A stretch of DNA of 64,000 nucleotides, taken from Trochalopteron elliotii (lineage: Eukaryota; Chordata; Aves; Passeriformes; Leiothrichidae). Under the pieces are notes generated by a model. It was not told where the DNA came from and did not search any database. It saw nothing but the letters and a program-made list of their open reading frames with translations. Position 1 is the stretch's first letter. The number at the start of each line of letters is the position of its first letter. Location: NCBI GenBank assembly GCA_024734555.1, contig JANPWX010000215.1, positions 1,866,929 to 1,930,928 of the forward strand. Reading direction: 5' to 3'. The translations under genes and the position numbers were made by a program. Shown here piece by piece: positions 13,601 through 25,849 of this stretch.

Positions 13601-16600
13601 AATATGCACTAGGAGAAAGAGACCCCAAAAAGTTGTGCTAAAATTCTAAACAGTCCTTGAGAGACAGAATGGAAACATTTAGAACAGGGTTTGTCTAATT
13701 AGAATTTCACTGAGGTTTAGAGATCAAATACAGTGCAAAGTTTCTCCTCACCTTATCTTTGTCATATTTGTGCTTGGATATGTACTCTGCAGTTTCCAGC
13801 TTATTTCCAACCTAATTGGGACGGAGTGGCCCTTCTTTAACTAGACATTTTGCTTTTCTACCCCAGGCATACTTTATTAATTATGCCACAGTACATTGCT
13901 GACATTATAAATCTTACTGTACACAATGTCCTCTAAATTGATCTTATGGGCATTTATGTTGATCTTTTGCCAAGTCATTGGTCCAGTTTCAATTCCCAGA
14001 GTGTTTTTTAATCTAATCTCGGTTCTACCCCTGGATTTATTGTTCCTTGTTTAAGATTGTTGTACTGTTGTACTTACAAGTACTGTTGTACTTATTGTGG
14101 TACTGTTGTGTTTGATAGAGAAATTTAGCTGCTTGAAGATAAATGGATGACAAATTAATAACACTTCAATAGCAACTTTCGGAATAAAGAAAGTTCTCTG
14201 TGGTCACTAGAGTAAGACCAGGATTTTGCCTGAGATGAGATGATGCAGTGATGCCAAAGCCTTTACTGTAAATGGTTTGAGGTTTTACCCTTACTGTAAG
14301 AAAGGGTAAAAGAAGGGACTAGTTGCTTTGATAGACAGTTTTGGAGAGTGAATAGATTGCCGAAGTGGGCTACAAGAGAAGTACAAAACCAGCTGTGAGA
14401 GATGAAGAGCTGCAGAGTGCTCTGCCACCAGGCAGCAGGAGAGGAGCATTCCTCTTGTTCAAGAGAGGAGCATTCAGAGATGAAGCTCATTGACCCTGTC
14501 ATAAAAGCTATAAATGAAACATAAAAGCAGTGCAGTTAGTTTTAGGATAGAAGGCTTTCTACCCCTGGTTTTATAGTCAGTCTAAGGTCACATGGATCCT
14601 TGCTGCACAATTATGGCCATATCTTCCCTTTCCTAGCCTTTCCCAACAGTCATGGATGCTGACTGTGAGCACACAAGGTGGAACATCTTTCTGGGCTCAT
14701 GGTTCACAGGCCTGCTCTCATCTGATGTTTGTGGTAGGGAGACCAGGAGACTGATGTTAATCCCTTTGTTTGGGCTTTAACAGACTGGATACTTATTTGA
14801 ATCAAGAACCTTGTCTTGACCCTGGGGATTTTACATTTACATAATTCCATGATCATTAAATAGATGTCAGAAATGTTTTCTTTCTCTTATTCCCTTGGGG
14901 TTTTTTTCTTATTTTCTTTTTTGTAGCAGTTTTGGTTGGCTACATGCTGAGTCTCTCACTCATTGCAGAATTTAGCAAGAACAGTCTAGCAGATATACTT
15001 GGTTTATGAATCCATTTTCATAATGTTCCAACATCCACATCATGGCTTTTTCCCTGAAAAACTGGAGGTTTAAAAAAATAATAATAAAAAATAAACACAT
15101 TATAACCCATCAGGAATTATGTTTGCAAAGTTACATCTTATTGCAAGAACTACATGGTAGGAGGCTTTTTGGGTCAGCATAATTGAGCTCTGGAGTTGGT
15201 CTGGGTTTTCTTTTCCTTCATGTTTTTTTTTCAGTGCTGCGATGGTTTGATGAACTACGCCATGTGTGCTGTTTCAGAGACTTCGCAAAGAATCAGCAGT
15301 CGCAGGAGAGGCACAACATTGTCAAATTGGAGCAACAGGAATTTGTGTATATGTCTTTTGCTTCAGTGCAATGACCCTTCAGGAAAAGTGTCAGATTTCA
15401 AATAAATCCCTGTAGAAGACAAGTTTTGTGTACATACATTTTAAAAAGCTTGCTGCTGGTACGTGGGAGAGATAAGAGCACTCATATTAGAAAGACCTGC
15501 AGTGCCCAGGCTGAAAAGATGTTGCAAGTTTACAGGATGCCCAGGAGAAAAAGACCCTGTTATCCCCACAGGGACTCTTCCAACATCTGTGACCCTAATT
15601 TTTCTGTTAGGGGATGAAAGTTTTGTAAGTTTTTAAAGAGATTTGCAAAGGATTTTACTGATTTATAGGCTCATTCTGCTACTCAGCAAGTCACCAGTGA
15701 CTTCCCCTCAAGCCCACAAAACATGTGATGCCACCAGCCACAGCCATGCCACCAGCTCTTCCTGCCGCAGCCTGCGTGCTGCCCAGCCATGTGTTTGTCC
15801 TCCCTTTTCAGCAAAATAACTGGAAGCTGATGGAAGAAACAGAAAACCTTTCTCCCCTTTAGCACTGTTGGCAAGATAAGCAGCACAGGAACGTGTTTGC
15901 CAGGGAGATTGTCGTGCTGTCAGAAGGCATTAAAAGAGTCTAAGCAGCTTCAGAGCCTGCTGTGCAAGACAAGATGTGCTCACAAAGTCACTGCTTGTGT
16001 CTTGGTGAGCTCACACTGTAGGACACATTTTAGATGGGGCTGCTTGCACAAGATCTTCTCGGTCTGTTAAAATCTCCTCTTCTTGAACTTGGCCTGTACA
16101 AAACTGTGCTGCTGAGCCTTAAATTTTTAAATTTTTAAATTATTCAGTGTGTTATTGAAATGGAATATTGCAATATGACATGCTCCATCAGAAAGTGTCA
16201 GGTTTTTTTGGAAGGTATTTTTTCTGTGTTTATGGACTGCCTCACACAGGCAGCCATAACTAATGAGCTATAACCTCTACTTTCACAGTGTGTTCTGGGG
16301 CTACTTCGATGAAAATAGTAAACAGTGCATTTTAAGAGACAGACTGTTTTAAATATTTTCTGAAACTAGTATTTTCATGTTTGTTTTAATTGTGGTCAAG
16401 GAGTCTTACATACAAGACACTCTAAAAAGTTCACTTAGTGGAATAGATGTTTCTCTAGCTTCTTATCAGGATAAATCCTATTCTTCAGAGTATGGAAAAA
16501 TCCCATAAATATTGACAGAATAAAAATATAGTGTATTTCTCAAAAATAATTGGAAGATATAAGGGCCTGTAGATTGTCTTTATTATAGTTACAGTAATTA

Positions 16601-18892
16601 TTTGTTTAAGTTTTCTTAAATTAGTAATTTAAAATTTTTAGAAGTGTTTTAATTTTCTCCTTGCTCATTCTCTAAAATGTCTGAAATGAAATTAAAAATG
16701 GTCAAGACAATTTTCTCTTAGCTGGTTCCAACAAACAGGCCTGTTCAGCCTGAGATTTGAAAGGCTTTCCGCCCATCTGTTTTCTTTTTTGGTCTTTGGC
16801 ATTTTACCCACTGAGATTAAGTGATAGAAGAGGTAACATCTGTACTATTTCCAAACCTGGATTACACTCTATGGGAAATAAACATAGGAAATTTGGTGGA
16901 ATAAAACTTTTATAAAAGGTCTGTAATAGAGAAAACTCTGTAAGTGTGTGTACACAGTAAATACAGGGAAGTCATCGCTTGTCCTCTGGGTTTCATGCTG
17001 GCATAGAGTGAAAGGCTCAACAGAAAAAAGAGAGAGGGTGTCCTTGTTTATTCAAGATTATGCATTTTCCTAACAAAGAGCTGTTTCAGATGACCTATAA
17101 TGCTGGCTTTCTGCTTTGTGGTCTAAAAACAAAAAAAGGAAATTAGAGACAATAAGGGAAATTCCATTTTATAAGTAATAATTGGAAGGGGTGTCACTGC
17201 TTTTCCTTTTGTAGCAACAAAGAAGGCACTCTTAAACAGCATAATCTTAAGGCAGAGCTTTTATACACACAGGGCTTAATTTATGGCACTCCAGCTTCTA
17301 CTAAAATTAGTGACTCAGAAATAAGGCATGTAGCCTTCCTTTGAAACAAATTCCTATTGCATGAATATTTCATGAAATTTTTTAGACAGATAGAAGTAGA
17401 AAACAAACACTTGCCTTAGCTACACAAAATGTACTTCAGAATGAAAGTCACTGGGCTGTTTGCTAGAAATATGACAAAGTTGTGATCCATGTTGCTGGAG
17501 AAAAGGACAGAAAATTCAAGCATTTGAGCTTACTGCTGCAGTGACCAAAAGGAAATCGCCAATAGTTGATATTAGCAATTATTTCTTGAAACAGCCTGGA
17601 AACAGGAGTTCAGTGGTTCCTGCTGCCAGCTTCATTGTTTGATTCTGTCCCACAGTAGTGTGAAACTTTGCTTGTCTTCTCAGGTGGTGGTAGAAGAAAG
17701 TTACTCACTGGCCAGGACAGTTAATGGCAAAAGTGAATAATGTGAATAACCTCAATAAAATTTTGTATCGTGAGAAATTTACATCCATTCTCTGATAATA
17801 CAGTGGAAAAAAAAAAGTCTATAAATAACCCAGACCTGCTTACTATCTTTTCTTACTCAGAGAGCATTCCTAACACAGTCTTGGGCAAAACCAGTATATT
17901 TCTATTGAAACTTTTGTCTAGGTGATTTGACCATTTCCTATTAGATGAAAAAATTCCAAATCAAAAACTTCCAAGAAAATTATGTTCATCTCTAAGAAAT
18001 ATCACTAGTCCAATATAGGGGCAAAAAAAGAAACATGTGGTGGCACAAATCATACTTAAATAACTCATGTGCTGCTCTGATGAGGTATGTGTTTTGCCCT
18101 GTAGAGGGACGTTAGTGGTAGTGGAGAAATAGTTGTATAAAAAAAGGTCAAATATTATAGGAGAAGCAGATGCAAAAGAGGAGTTGTTTAATAGATTGAA
18201 TTGTTGAAATTATTCAATCTGTTGAAATAATTCTTGCAGCATCTTGGAAGATCTAGAAATATTCTCTTTAAGATTAATTAGTCTCATCAAATTCTGCTTT
18301 GTGCTCACTCTCATCCAACTGGAAAACATCTGGCTTTGAGCTATCAGAGATTATAACTGTGCTAATAGAAGATTCTGAAAGCAGTGAAAATTATTTAACA
18401 TTTGTCTTTTTGAAGTACCTAAATTGTCTTTTCTTAATGATGTTACAGCTTCAAAAGTTTGAAAAAAAGAGAAAGTTCAAATATATGAGAGGCAAGAAAG
18501 TTCACAGCACACACATAGAGAGATATTCTTTGAAGTCTTCCGCTACCAAGGACCATTTTTGCCATTAAGCCATGAGCAAAAAGAAATTTTTTACAGTTAA
18601 GACTAAAAAGCTTCTAAATTTTGTAAACTGCTGAGGCCATCTCAGAGCAATAACAAAGATTTTACATCATGTAGATCCAAGCTAGGACATAGTGAAATTG
18701 ATCTCTGGAAGTCTGTACACACTTCAAGGTTTCAGAAATAATTTTCTACTCACACTTTGCCCGTGGTCTTTATAGACATTTTTTATCCATGCTTCAGCAC
18801 AGTTCCTCTATTATGATCCATCTTAGGACTAATACGAACTTACCTTTTGGTGCAAACGTTCTTTATGTAATTTATGGAAGGATTATTTTGCT
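10675..18892. other. Long non-coding stretch
   Basis: AT-rich sequence. It holds small simple repeats: an AATT run at about 12650-12665, a TGTTGTACT-like tandem at about 14053-14112, an ATA/AAT run at about 15075-15095, and an AAATTTTT repeat at about 16122-16140. No gene recognised. Confidence 0.45.
14053..14112. repeat. Short degenerate tandem repeat
   Basis: The motif TGTTGTACT(T) recurs about five times with small changes. Local slippage is the likely origin. Confidence 0.5.
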
Positions 18893-18923
18893 TTATGAAG
18901 CATTATTGCTTAATGCTTCATAA
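18893..18923. repeat. Perfect inverted repeat, 13-bp arms
   Basis: TTATGAAGCATTA (18893-18905) is followed by a 5-nt spacer and its exact reverse complement TAATGCTTCATAA (18911-18923). The unit can fold as a short hairpin. The surroundings show no promoter or gene. Confidence 0.8.
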
Positions 18924-21900
18924 TGTGGAACAAAGGTTTTACATTACATTTCAGACATGCTGATATAAGGAAGAGGATGGGAAGGCAAATAAATACATCT
19001 TTAATACTATGCTAATTTACAGAAGGACAAAGAATCAGTGTTTGTTTCACTGACTTTCACAAACCAACAAGTCTTTGTGAAAATATTTAAAGTTTTCTGT
19101 CAAACATACTATCATCATCTTTTCTCCTATGTTGATACTGCATATTCTGTGATACAATAATTCTTTAGTTAAAAATTCATTGTTTTATCATCATTTCAAA
19201 ATATGTTATAATCTACCATAATTTCAAATGCTTTTGCACTCATTTTCTAAACTTTAATCCTAGTTATCCTCAAGTCATTCTGTGATTGTAGAATAAGACA
19301 TGAGATATTTGTGGATTAACATGGCGTTCATCGAAGGTGGCTTAGTAATATGTTTTAACATACTTCTGCTGCTTACTGAAACAGTTTCAACAAAATGAAA
19401 TTATTGATATTTCAGTTTTTTAAATTTTAAAAATTAATAACTAGATGAAGAGAGATCACATTTGCAAACCTGCCTGAACTGGTTTTGTCTGTTTCAATGA
19501 TGATAACTTTATGGTGTGATGAAAATATGTATTTACATATTGGTAAATCCACTCTTATAATATTTTATAATTAATTCCACACAGTTGTTGCTAATAATAG
19601 TTATCACTCAGTAGTGTACACAATTTAAAAAAAGATACTTGTGTCTCATTTTGTGTGTTTTCTGCTAAGACTGAGTGTTTCCAGACAGAAAGTATACCAC
19701 TTTCTTGTATGGAAATGATTCACCAGTAGACCTGATGTTGGACCATGCCTCAAGTCATTACAACTATCCATGAGACAAAGGAAAAGGGTATCACTTTTGG
19801 CAAAAAAATTAAATGTTTCAATGTAGAGATGCAGAGCCTGCTTACATTTTAGAGTGTGGAAATCTGGGTGGTGCAGGGTGAAATATCTTCTCAGGAAGGG
19901 CAACTGCTGGTTGCCCTTGGTCAGACATGGTCAGAATTTGAAGAGTTGGAATTTAAAATGGGAATAAAATTTGAAGCTGCTTATGAACAAATCCCTTCCC
20001 AAGGGAAGAAAAGTTTTCTTCCCCTCCTACAAGGGGGGAAGAAAAGTTACCTTTCTGTGCTTGTTCCTGTTGAATGCATTGATTCTTGGATTCAACCTCC
20101 TCAGCAATGTTCAAATTGCTCATCATATCTGCTGTGATTTTATTTACTCTTTCCAGTATAGCTTGGTCCTTTGGAGTCAGTACTGATAGGATTTAGGTGC
20201 ACACAAGGTTGAATGTTGCACTACACTGAAACTGTTTGTTTGCTTCTTGTGACGTGTGATCTAGGGCTAATGGAGTATTTCAAAATTGAGTGTCTTCACT
20301 AAATTAATAGACCTGGCATTTGTTCAGTTCCAGAGAGTTTGGTACCCAATCCAAATTCAGTAGTGTCTTCTCGGGTCAGTGGTGGGATTGAGACTAGAAC
20401 TGAGGAAAGGACTCATTAATGTCTAGTACAAAGGAGGATAAAGACAAAATGGTGACTGCAAGCAGTGTCTGATGGGACTGCTGCTCTAACTGAAGCGAGC
20501 TTTTGGAAGCTGCTCTCTGCTGACTTGGCTCTTAGTACACTGAGAGAAATCTAGTCTTGATGTGGGCCAGTTTGTGTGCCTTGGGAGCAGCTTCAGAAAG
20601 AAACTGAATCAAATGTGTAGGACACATGGAGTTTATAGAGGACAGCATGCAGGATGCACAGGCAAGAGTTTAATAAGGATGTTAAAAGAGGGTGGTATGG
20701 TGTGCTTTATCTTTCATACTTCTAACCATATGTATGTCAGTAATGAATTAGCACATTTACGCTGATTTTTTTTGTGTGATTCCTCCTGAACAGCTGGTTA
20801 CAATATCTCTGATTATTGTTAGCACACTATTGTAGACATATTAGCAAGATGGAGACTCAAACCCCTCATACTTCTTCCCTCGAAGCCTGTGGATACCAAA
20901 AATCCCTCTAAAAATTAAGGTTTATTGTATCCATTTGAAACTTCCACTCAGGGGAATTTTCTATCAGACATCTTAAAGAAGTTCTATTTGTTCTGCCTAC
21001 TTTAGCTTTTTTTCTACTTTGTGGATAAAATGAAAGATGTTCCCTTTAAAAGCAATTTTCTCAAATCCTCTACAAAAGTGGAAATCAGTGGGTTTAATAA
21101 TTCCCTTGGCAACCAGCTCCTCAGGCAACAATGCAGCAATTATAAATAATATTAATAAGTTCATCTGATTGCTTCTGATAACAAGCCATTTCAGAATCCC
21201 TCTTTTCTTTTTATAGCATAGGGCCCTGGTTGTTGAGAAAGAGGCAGAAATATTTGTATAAGTATGCATGTGTGTGAGAGAGAAGCAGCACTGATTTGCA
21301 TACTGAGCTACAGTACATAACTGGAAAAAAGAGCAACAGGAATTCATTTTTAGGGATTTACTTACAGGGATGTTATGAACATCCGCTCCAAGAAAAGAAC
21401 AAAAGCAAAAACCTAAACTTAATGAAAATTGTTTGTTATTCAGTAAACATCCCATGTGAAAAATTTAATTGACCTACCAGGGTATAAAATGGAAGTGCAA
21501 TATAATCAACGGTTTTAAGAAATAATTTGAATACTTCCATTTCTGTGGCAGCCAGTCTGGAGTGTTTTACACAGCCTTGATCATTCATTAAGGGGGCAGT
21601 TAAAAATTCCTGGCTGCTGTGCCCGAAAATGAAATAAAAAGGAAAAAAAAAAAGGAAGAAGGAACCAGGCAAAAAAATCTTGAAATTCATGTTCTTGAAC
21701 CTGAAAATGTGTCATGTTTTCTGCTAGAAAAAAAGAAAAGGTGTAGATGGGCATGAGAGATTTTGTACAGAATATTGCCCTGTGAAACATCTGTGCGTTC
21801 TGAGCTATGATCTGAAGTAGAACCAACCTGCTTTCATTCTTGCAATGTGATTCAGTGTTTTTCTAGAATTACAGAACTTAAAATATACAGAAATATCATT

Positions 21901-24900
21901 TGGAATAATGGTTCAATAATTACAGCTCACAGAATAAATATATTTATGTAGAAAAAATAGAATTTGTACTTCACAAACAGTGCCTAGCACTGTCTAGTAA
22001 GAGCTGATGTATATCATGTTAAAAACATGCTGGTAATGAAATACATAAGCATTTCCTTATAGAAATAAATATAAATATATGAAAATAAATAGAAATATAT
22101 GGAAATATATAGAAATATTGCTGTGTAGATTGTTAGGGACAATGTTCTGTCAGAAAAATAAATGTTATTTTATTTATGGGATGCAAAGGTCATATGAAGA
22201 GATTATATCACCTTTCTAGAATTTTCAAAACAATAGCTGAGTTACTGTATCTGATATATCAGTAATGGTTGTTCATCTAAATGACCTTCACTGGCTTTTC
22301 CTATGTTTTTTCTCAACTTTGACCTCAATAAACAATGATTTAATATGTTTTCTAGTTAATTGCCCAAAGTTATTTAGTACTTTCTAGCCAAGAATGGGAT
22401 GCAACTTGATAATTATTTCCAATTAGCAGTTAATTTATTATTCCAGTACAAATTAGCTGTATTTTTCACTTTGTGTTTTACATAATTTATTTTGTAATTT
22501 GTAATATCAAGAAATACCAAATCAGTACCTGACAAAAGACCAAGACAACTTGAAACGGTGTAAGTCAATTTTCGTGAAGAACTGTTGAATAACCTCCCCA
22601 AAGGCATATAGAATTTTGTTATATGCAAGTGATTCAAAAGTGCAATAATTTATTTAAATTCTGCCTGACACCCTGGATTTATTTCAGTTAACTTAAAACA
22701 AAGATGATATTTTGCAATGTCTTAAACATTCCAAACCTCTCTTGAGCAGATATTAATTAAAAAGGAAAATAAATCTTGCACTATTTTTTTTTTCCTAGGC
22801 CTTGCTATGTTATTCAGACATTGGAAAGCAAACATTAAACTTCCATGAAGATAGGACTTCCAGGCCTCTCTGAAGACAATATTTTCATTGCACTGCACAT
22901 ACAAGAACAAAGAGCACTCAAGATCTGCTGAGTTAAATGAGTACCAGGCCACAGCTTTTAGATTCTGTTTCACAGTTGTACTTCTCACAGTATTATTCCA
23001 CAACCACTGGAGATGTTGAAGTCCATAGATTATTAGCTCTGTATGTTAGCCCAGCCTGAAACATGAATCTCAGTGATGATTACCTTCATTTTAAGCACAG
23101 ATGCAGATGGATAAGTTTCATATAATTTGCTAAAAATGCCTTAAGGTGGGATTATCCAATGCAGTTATGTAATGTTAAAAATGCAAAAATCTACATTTTT
23201 TTAATGTCAAGAAACAAAACAACACACATAAATGACAGTTCAGGCTGAAACAGTACAGGAAAGCTCAGATTCAAATTGTTCACTATAAATGAGAGTTGTT
23301 TTATTGATGATTTTTACTGCATCTGATTTGAAAAAACCCAAAGGATTAAAACTCAAGATATTTCTTCAACCTCACTGCTGAATCTTCTTTTCTGTTACTG
23401 TTGTACATGGAGAAAATCAGTGGTGATAACAATTTTTTTTATGCTTAGAATTTATTTACTTAAAACCCTTCATATCTTTTCATTGCTCAAGGTGGTGGGG
23501 AGGGAAGAGAAGCAATTTTGTTGGTCTTGATGCCAGTGATAGGCACTGTAATTTCTCTGGGGAAATGACTAACTACATTCTACCAAAGCTTTGATGGTTG
23601 TTTTTCACCTAGAAAAGGATGTGTTGAGACTTTTTAAAAGTGCGTAAGATAAACTGAGAAGTAATGTATTCTAGTTTATTGGTGTCTATTCAATGAACGT
23701 TACAATTGTTCTTTCATAAAAATGGAATTACAGAGAAGATAGCTGATGGAATTACCAACTTCTCTTTCAAGCTAAAAACATCTCCAGAGTGATTACATCT
23801 AATTTTAAAAATAAATAGATTCTTTTTCCATGCAAAGTTATTTAATTCTACTTGAAAGAGCAAGACTTCAATTTGTAACATTTGCAACCTGGCAAGCGCA
23901 CCATCTACTTGAGAAAGCATGTACATATTCCACTCACAGCTATAGTGGCACTAGTTACCTAGGCACAGACTGCTGTTTGAGTCTAAATTTAAAACACAGA
24001 GAAAATGCATTTGGTAACTATAGTTCTGCCACAATTCATTCAGAGTTCTAATGCAGATAGACACAGGTAATATGGGCCTCATGAATACATTGTGCCTGAA
24101 CAGCAAATGAAAATCCCAGAAGTGCTTTACTCACACACCCTTAGTTAGGGGTGCTTTACTCAAAGAGATGGATTTGTTTTTCGACACAAGTTTCCTCACC
24201 TTCTCAAAAGATAAGGAAAACCCAGATCTGTGCTGAGTGCCACCTTGCAAGACACATGGTTAAAGTGGTTATAAATTCTTATTTGCACATAATAGCCCAT
24301 CTATAGAGGCTACTAACAATAGCTGTGGTGTGTCAGTAAACACCTGGATTAAATTTGACTGCTTCAGTCATGCTAAGCCAGTAACAGTGCTCTCAGTAGT
24401 AGATGCTGAGCACTGGAGCACCTTTACAAATTGCATCATGCTGTCAGTCCCAGAAGAATGACAAATTTCTGTAGAAAAAATAAGATTCAGTTTGGTAATC
24501 TAAAGCTTTTTCGTTGGCTTTGTTTTTCTTTTCAAGTATGTTTCAGCATGATTAGTAGTACATTTGAATGCCACTGTTTTCCAGACAATTCCCTGATTCA
24601 ATTGGGGACCACGTTAGTTCTCCCCATGACCCGTCAGAGATAAAGAATTTGTTTACTGTAAGTTGCTCACCACTTACTCCTATGCACCATCTGCCACTCT
24701 TACCCACAAAGAGCTGCATTCCTAATAATGGCTCTTTTGACTTAAGGAAAGTAAGACAAAATATTTCGCATACAAGCTTGGGATGGAATTAATTACAATT
24801 TTAATCTCTGATCCTTACATATAAATTCTTAGTGTCAATAAATAATCTTATTTTAGTTTTCAAACTTTTATGTAACAGTTGAAGTTTTGCGTCATCACAG

Positions 24901-25735
24901 TAAGTGTAATGAAGAGGGTACTGATTTTTCCATAAACTTATCCCAGCTGAGCCTATCTGTATGTTTTTACTTCATTAGAAAATGAATGCTTTTTAACTAG
25001 TAATAGCCTTTTCTCATCACACATCACAGGACAGTGAGGTCCTGTTTTAAGATCAAGGAGAAAAGGATCTTGCTAGCATATTGTCCCTCAAATATCAGTG
25101 TGTGGCCCCCAGGCTTATCTCTGGTGAGCCTTGTTTTATCTCTTTGTCCTTTCAAACCTAGTTTAAAGCTCTTTCAGTGAGCCCTGCTAACTCCTGAGCA
25201 AAAAACCTTTTCTGCCTTTGAAACAAGTTTTCATATAATTTCATTTGAATTCCACATTTTTACCATCTTTCCTAGCACTCTTTTAGAAGTGTCTGTCTAG
25301 AGGTGTCTTTCTGTCTTTCTTTTAATCTTTAGGACGCTCTTGTTCACCAAGTATATTTTCTTCATTTATGTCATGAGTCTTTACATTCAGCATTGTCCAG
25401 GACTGTATATTGTGTATGACTCCTGTACTGGAAGTAATTTGATTCACTGGGTATGTGTCATGAAGGGAATATTCTTTTTCTTTCCTATGTAATGGAATAT
25501 TATTCAGCAAATCTTTCTGTATCCTACTATTTTCATAAATCATTACTTTCATCCTTTATATGTATTTTTCCTCTGAACAACCACAAATAAAGATCTTCAC
25601 ACAAATTAATACTCTCTTCTTTACAGAATTTGGTTTTCTTAGTTCAAGTAATCAGTAGGAGTTAAATAAAATACCATTATTAATACAGGTTCTTCTTGCA
25701 TGTACATGGTGTTTAATTCATTTCTTTGCTTTCAG
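18924..25735. other. Long non-coding stretch
   Basis: AT-rich sequence with no recognised gene or repeat family. It contains an A/T tandem at about 22062-22120. The longest opening (20997-21455, minus) has no domain features and no splice context that I find convincing. Confidence 0.45.
22062..22120. repeat. A/T-rich tandem repeat
   Basis: Imperfect repeats of AGAAATATATGGAAATATAT type units lie in an AT-rich region. No function implied. Confidence 0.55.
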
Positions 25736-25849
25736 AACAACATGTTAGAACAGGTGTGAAGACCAAAACATTTGTCAGCCTTCGTACAAAATGCAACTCA
25801 ATGCCTATCACAGCACCTGCTTTCAAGAAACTAGGAGCCATAAATGAAG
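25736..25849 (+). other. Candidate 114-bp exon, unrecognised
   Basis: A pyrimidine-rich acceptor (TTTCTTTGCTTTCAG, ending at 25735) precedes the segment, and a donor (GAAG then GTAAAC) follows at 25850. One plus-strand frame is open throughout, using 2 nt, 37 full codons and 1 nt. Its translation includes TGVKTKTFVSLRTKC and APAFKKLGAINE. I do not recognise the protein. The phase allows a direct join to the candidate at 47901-48014, which has the same length. It may be a rare or lineage-specific coding exon, a non-coding RNA exon, or chance. Confidence 0.2.

Noticed and set aside
14283..14311. 10-bp inverted repeat TTTTACCCTT / AAGGGTAAAA
   Set aside because: One or two repeats of this size are expected by chance in 64 kb.
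20997..21455. 152-codon minus-strand ORF
   Set aside because: Low-complexity hydrophobic translation without a known domain, in AT-rich DNA, with no convincing splice sites.
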